Of a DNA stretch of 35,535 bases, positions 32,052-35,535 are shown in pieces. Position numbers and translations under genes: made by a program. The DNA comes from JAVJSD01 sp040219575 (lineage in GTDB: Bacteria > Planctomycetota > Planctomycetia > Pirellulales > Pirellulaceae): contig JAVJSD010000061.1 of NCBI GenBank assembly GCA_040219575.1, positions 1 to 35,535 of the forward strand, read 5' to 3'. The stretch's first letter is position 1; every line of letters starts with the position of its first letter. The notes beneath the pieces are model-generated. The model was not told the DNA's origin. It worked only from the letters and a program-made list of their open reading frames with translations, and ran no database searches.

Positions 32052-32070
32052 AAAAACCCTCTATCGAGGG
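32052..32070 (-). terminator. Terminator-like hairpin on the minus strand
   Basis: On the minus strand CCCTC-GATA-GAGGG is followed by TTTTT. No leftward gene ends here, so it may be a relic of a repeat or mobile element. Confidence 0.4.
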
Positions 32071-32362
32071 GGCGATGGAAACGATCCGAATAGCTTCCAA
32101 CGTGCGCATTGGCGATACAGTCCTCAAGTACCCACGGCGTGCGCGTGAGCGGCCCCGTCCCCGGACCCAAGCAATGGATTTACCGAGTTTCCAAAGAACT
32201 ACTGTTTCAACCTTCATTTTACTCGATGGTGATCATTTTCCGAAAACTCCAAGCCCCCATCTGCCTGCCAGAGTGAAAGGCAAGTCGTTTTGAGGCCGGC
32301 ATGGTATCATGGCGCGACGCTCAACCCGCCTCGATTTCCCGACCCTTCCGGAGCCCCCGTTC

Positions 32363-33075
32363 ATGTCCCGCCTGGTTCGCCCTCGCCCCTATTCGCTGCT
32401 CGCCCTGTTCGCGTTGCTGGGCATGCTCTCCCTCTCCTCGGCGACGCACGCCGCCAAGCCGGAGAAGGCGAGCCTGTTCAACGGCAAGGACCTCACCGGC
32501 TGGCGGGTGGACGTGCCCGAGCTGGATGAGAATCCCGACAAGCCGGGGCCGTTCCGGGTGCGGGAGGGCCTGCTGGTGAGCCTCGGCCAGCCGCGCGGGC
32601 ACCTGATCACCGAGAAGACGCACAAGAACTATCGGCTCGAGGTCGAATACCGGTTCGCCGGCAAGCCGGGCAACTGCGGGGTGCTGGTCCCCGGGCCTTG
32701 TACAAGATGTTTCCCAAGTCGATTGAGGTGCAGATGAACCACACGCACGCGGGCGACTTCTGGTGCATCGTGGAAGACATCACCGTGCCCAACATGGTCG
32801 AGCGCCGCGGCCCCAAGGAGACCTGGGGAGTCACCGAGGGAAAGGCGCGGCGGATTCTCAATCTGACCGACGATTCCGAAAAGGAGCCCGGCCAGTGGAA
32901 CACGATGGTCATCGAGTGCCTGGGCGACGAGGTGAAGGTGTGGGTGAACGGCGACCTGGTGAACCACGGCCGCGAGTGCACCGCCAGCGAGGGACAGATC
33001 GCGCTGCAGGCCGAGGGCTCGGAAGTCGAATTCCGCAAGCTCGAGCTGACGCCGATCGGCCAGCTCAGCGATTGA
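32363..33075 (+). pseudogene. DUF1080 (3-keto-disaccharide hydrolase) gene broken by a frameshift
   Basis: The first frame (from ATG 32363) gives a signal peptide (SLLALFALLGMLSLSSATHA) and the start of the DUF1080 concanavalin-like domain: SLFNGKDLTGWRVD, FRVREGLLVSLGQPRGHLITEK, NYRLEVEYRFAGKPGNCGVLV. The domain then continues in a different frame: PRALYKMFPKSIEVQMNHTHAGDFWCI to EFRKLELTPIGQL (ending 33075). The break is at about 32688-32692, where GGTCCCCGGG occurs; a few residues normally found between GVLV and PRALYKM are also missing. So the likely event is a small deletion (not a multiple of three), or an assembly error. The protein would otherwise be exported and cleave 3-keto sugars or bind glycans. 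Confidence 0.8.
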
Positions 33076-33110
33076 TCCGCACGAACTGATCTCAACGAGG
33101 AAGGTGCTTC

Positions 33111-33500
33111 ATGCTCCGGTCGCGTAGGCTGCCGCCAGCCGGCGTCTTGTGCTTGCTTCTCTATTGCACCGCGGCGGTCGGCGAAGAGCCGAAGAGCACC
33201 GTGCAGGTGCATATCGACTTCGGCGATGGCTTCGAGAAGCGGTACACGGCCCTGGCCTGGGAGGAAGGGATGACGGTGCTCGACGCGATGCAGGCGGCGG
33301 CCCGACATCCGCATGGAATCCGCTTCGCGCACTCGGGCGAGGGGAAGACGGCGTTCCTGTCGGCCATCGACGACGTGGCGAACGAGGGTGCCGAGCGGAA
33401 CTGGATCTACCACGTGAACCAGGACCGCGGCGACCGCAGCATCGGCGTGAAGACGCTCTCGATCAACGACGTCGTCCGCTGGAAGTTCGGCCCTGATTAG
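33111..33500 (+). CDS. Secreted DUF4430-domain protein
   Basis: A 129-residue protein with a signal peptide (MLRSRRLPPAGVLCLLLYCTAAVGEEP). The mature part VQVHIDFGDGFEKRYTALAWEEGMTVLDAMQAAARHPHGIRF ... ERNWIYHVNQDRGDRSIGVKTLSINDVVRWKFGPD is a DUF4430 (transcobalamin-C-terminal-like) domain, with the typical NWIYxVN and DVVxWxF motifs. Its role is unknown; some members bind cobalamin-like ligands or adhere to surfaces. GAGGAAGG lies before the ATG. The broken DUF1080 gene ends 35 bases upstream, so they may once have been one operon. Confidence 0.75.
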   Translation: MLRSRRLPPAGVLCLLLYCTAAVGEEPKSTVQVHIDFGDGFEKRYTALAWEEGMTVLDAMQAAARHPHGIRFAHSGEGKTAFLSAIDDVANEGAERNWIYHVNQDRGDRSIGVKTLSINDVVRWKFGPD

Positions 33501-33586
33501 CCGCGTTTTAGCCTCGCTTCCACTTCTCACCCTCGCTGCGGGCCCTGTGCGAGGAACGGACGAAGCGAGTTTTGCATGGGCCGACA

Positions 33587-34048
33587 TCAAAGGCCCATCG
33601 CGTAATACGCTCCGCTGACGCGACCATCCTTGAACCACAGTACAAACCTGTCTCTTCCCCCGGAAACAAACGCACGATCGGGACCGCCGCCAAGCGGACC
33701 GAAGATCTCTTCCACCTCCGTTCGCTTCATTCCGACAATGCGCCGCTTGCTGAAGTAGTAGTAGTCGAGAAGCCGTAGCAGGTATTCCTGCCGCAACTCA
33801 AAGTCCTCGAAGCCCTTTCTTGTCGCACGAAATCGCCGGCTGAGTTCTTTCAAGACACGCGGATCCTCGATTTCCGCGGCCACCATCTTGTCGCCGCGAT
33901 GGCTCCTCCCGTCGGGTTCCGCCAGCGCCGGATGCTTCTTCCAGCTGTCGTCATCCTTGGCATCCTGCCCATGGAGGGCGGGCCGGCAACAGAGCGAGAT
34001 GGCGGCAACGAGCAGGAATGCCGCCAGACCGTGCCGTTCTGAAATCAT
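33587..34048 (-). CDS. Small secreted protein, BamE/SmpA-like C-terminus
   Basis: A 153-residue protein from the ATG at 34048, with AGGAG 7 bases upstream; an in-frame extension to 34111 is less likely. A signal peptide (RHGLAAFLLVAAISLCCRPALHG) is followed by a charged helical region and then RIVGMKRTEVEEIFGPLGGGPDRAFVSGGRDRFVLWFKDGRVSGAYYAMGL. That last part has the shape of SmpA/OmlA/BamE domains (GMTxxEVxxxFG then a strand hairpin). The family assignment is tentative. It lies between the DUF4430 gene and the IS66 element. Confidence 0.6.
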   Translation of the reverse strand: MISERHGLAAFLLVAAISLCCRPALHGQDAKDDDSWKKHPALAEPDGRSHRGDKMVAAEIEDPRVLKELSRRFRATRKGFEDFELRQEYLLRLLDYYYFSKRRIVGMKRTEVEEIFGPLGGGPDRAFVSGGRDRFVLWFKDGRVSGAYYAMGL

Positions 34049-34109
34049 CGGAATCTCCTGGCCTTTGTCGGCGGGATGGCACTGTTGAAGCCGGCGCGAT
34101 TCGGGCGCC

Positions 34110-34126
34110 ACTGCCGTGTCGGCAGT
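34110..34126. other. Short hairpin left of the IS66 gene
   Basis: ACTGCCG-TGT-CGGCAGT is a perfect 7-bp stem with a 3-base loop, about 60 bases before the transposase ATG. I could not identify IS66 terminal inverted repeats, so whether this belongs to the insertion sequence is open. Confidence 0.35.
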
Positions 34127-34187
34127 ACCCGTCCATTCTACAGAAACTCGCGCTGCCTGATTTTGCCCGTTGGGCTATTTTGAGGGC

Positions 34188-35395
34188 ATGGATGTTGAGC
34201 AGTTCAAGGAAGGCGTCCGTCGAGGACAAGTGTCGGCAGATCGGTTGCACGATTTGCTCGAGTCGGCGCTGCGCCTCTTGGAAAAGGCGAACGCTCGGAT
34301 TGCCGAATTGGAACGGCGGCTGGAAAGCCTTGGCCAGCCTACCACCACGAAACTCGATGAGCCGTATTCGGTGGAGGCGGAAGAAAAACGCCAAGCCGAA
34401 CGCAAGCAGAAAAGGACCAAGTCCAAACGCCGCCAGCGGCGAGGCCGGAAGAAGACCGCTGACAAAATCGCTCAAGCGGCACGCACCGAAGCCGTGTATC
34501 CGGCAGACGCCAAGGCGGAGGATTGCAAGCTGTCGCACACCCGCGTCGTATGGCGATTGGAAAACGGCCAAGCGGTGCTGGTGGCGTACGACGTTTATCG
34601 CGGGCCAAAGAACCAGTATGGCCAAGTGCCCGGCGTGATCGGCCGCAGCGAATTCGGCCTGGAGTTCGTGCTCACCATCGCCCACCTGACCTATGTCGTC
34701 GGCTTGTCGTTCGACAAGATCTGCATGTTGATGAGCTTCTTTCAGAATCTCAATCTGCGCAAGTCGCAAGTCGACTCTTTGCTGAATCAACTATCGCGGC
34801 ATTGGGAGAGTGAATTCGATACGCTCTGCATCTTGCTGGCGAACTCGGCGGTAGTGCATACCGATGAAACAAGCTGGAGCCCCAACAGCGTTTGGGCGTT
34901 TCTTTCCGAGCAGGCTCGCGTGTTGTTCTTTGGCGTGCACAAAGACGCCGAAACCTTGCAGCAGATTCTTGATCCGGCGACGTTCCAAGGCATCCTCGTC
35001 AGCGACGACGCGGCCGTCTATCAGAACTTCACCAATTCACAAAAGTGCTGGGCTCATCTGCTGCGGAAGGCGATCAAGTTGACGCTGCTCGATCCGCAAG
35101 TGGAGCAGTACCGGCAGTTCACGGATCGGCTGCTGGAAATCTATCGCACCGCCTGCCGTATGCAACAAGACAAACGCTTTGGCGACGCCGGACGAGCCGC
35201 CAAGGTCGACGAACTAAACGACCAGGTGCTGGAGTTGGTGTTCCCGATCTGGGCGGCGGAACTGCCGCCGCATCAAGAAGGCTCGCTCGACGACTACCGC
35301 AAGCTGTGCAACGAATTGATGCGGTTGTTGCTCGACGGTCAACTATTCGTCTTCGTTACGGCCGCCGCGACGACCGCTCCTAACGGGAGCGCAAG
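34188..35395 (+). mobile_element. IS66-family transposase, truncated at its 3' end
   Basis: From ATG 34188 (GAGGG just upstream) the first ~400 residues are an IS66-type transposase (TnpC). A coiled N-terminal region (LHDLLESALRLLEKANARIAELERRLE) is followed by a basic linker, VPGVIGRSEFGLEFVLTIAHLTYVVGLSFDKI, and the DDE core with HTDETSW (first Asp), LVSDDAAVYQNF (second Asp) and KCWAHLLRKAIK. The protein should continue past TTAPNGSA into the ER...LR motif that carries the third catalytic residue (Glu). Instead the frame runs about 30 codons into foreign sequence and stops at 35483. So it is inactive as it stands. No tnpA/tnpB accessory genes are visible. Confidence 0.85.
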
Positions 35396-35535
35396 AACGG
35401 GCCGGGTGGCCCCGGGTGATTGCTCACCCGGGGCTCCCACAGATCCGGACGTGCGGCATTATCGCATCCGGTTCCTCAAGTAACACCTTCGCTTCGCACT
35501 TGGCACGTCAGCGGCCTGTCGCCGTCGGCAGGCGA
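35396..35535 (-). mobile_element. Group II intron 3' region (domains V-VI), cut by the window edge
   Basis: Read on the minus strand, 35474-35442 folds as intron domain V: a GAACCGGA/TCCGGATC lower stem, a 2-base bulge (CG in ACGTCC), then an upper stem TGCG/CGCA and a short loop. This matches the approximately 34-nt catalytic hairpin. Sequence just before it (to the window end) ends with GGTGTTACTTGAGGAACC, typical of the region preceding domain V. After it comes a GC-rich hairpin, CCCCGGGTGA-GCAA-TCACCCGGGG (35410-35433), which fits domain VI. The intron-encoded reverse transcriptase would lie beyond 35535. The exact 3' splice boundary is not certain (about 35390-35405). Confidence 0.65.

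Larger units (their letters stand above)
31860..32362. other. Intergenic region with terminator and repeated GGTGAATT palindromes
   Basis: 503 bases with no convincing gene. In order it holds an intrinsic terminator (31907-31946), a strong long-range inverted repeat (31983-32035), a self-palindrome GGTGAATTCACC (32037-32048), a terminator-like hairpin for the minus strand (32052-32070), and an AT-richer tail leading to the DUF1080 gene. A possible -10 TATCAT lies at 32305-32310, without a good -35. Confidence 0.5.

Noticed and set aside
35371..35392. Hairpin CGCTCC-TAAC-GGGAGCG as a class-C group II intron target
   Set aside because: Class-C introns insert after a hairpin in the 5' exon; here the hairpin is on the 3'-exon side of the intron orientation, and it is within transposase coding sequence.

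Overview
The window looks like the chromosome of a planctomycete, most likely of the Pirellulales/Lacipirellulaceae type. The GC content is high and gene density is moderate, with many lone or two-gene units. The gene content is typical of that phylum: a Tat-exported DUF1501 protein, a secreted DUF1080 (3-keto-disaccharide hydrolase) gene, a Tat-exported Gfo/Idh/MocA oxidoreductase, a DUF1569 protein, an Lpg1974-type outer-membrane barrel, an ECF sigma factor with a small zinc-finger partner, and secreted proteins with short Cys-rich N-termini. No tRNA, rRNA or CRISPR array was recognised.

Layout. Positions 1-135 hold GC-rich hairpin repeats. 0.2-3.7 kb carries three leftward genes: a TIM-barrel sugar isomerase-like protein, an M42-like metallopeptidase and a secreted CPxC protein. 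4.0-4.9 kb is a rightward ECF sigma/zinc-finger pair with an ATGA overlap. 4.9-12.8 kb is a mosaic of single genes: Gfo/Idh/MocA, DUF1569, outer-membrane barrel, a divergent glucosamine-6-phosphate deaminase homologue, an SRAP (YedK/HMCES) protein, an enolase-superfamily dehydratase-like protein and a membrane protein with no recognised family. 13.0-16.6 kb has a full-length sucrose synthase and a cobalamin/Fe-type binding protein, both leftward. 16.7-21.7 kb is a leftward ABC-2 export operon: ATPase, permease with a very large soluble insertion, and a membrane-anchored protein with a Lys/Glu/Ala/Pro-rich tail. 22.1-25.8 kb is rightward: folC, malate dehydrogenase, and an esterase-fold protein that lacks its nucleophile. 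25.9-30.1 kb is a complete leftward pstSCAB phosphate-uptake operon with a candidate Pho box upstream of pstS and no phoU. 30.5-33.5 kb is rightward: DUF1501, a frameshifted DUF1080 gene and a DUF4430 protein. The right end has a small secreted protein and an IS66-family transposase whose 3' end is interrupted by what looks like the 3' end of a group II intron (domain V) running on the minus strand.

The most striking non-coding feature is a REP/BIME-like family confined to the first 17 kb. There are eleven copies in four clusters. Nearly all start with GTAG and form a 7-8 bp hairpin with a GTGA (GNRA-type) loop. Stem sequences differ between copies by paired, compensatory changes. Every cluster consists of one or more forward copies followed by one inverted copy. 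Two genes use the TAG inside GTAG as their stop codon, and two copies carry the same 10-nt duplication of the hairpin tip. Other points of interest are the Pho box, an approximately 90-residue insertion in PstA, a hairpin overlapping the Shine-Dalgarno sequence of the peptidase gene, and the intron/IS66 junction.
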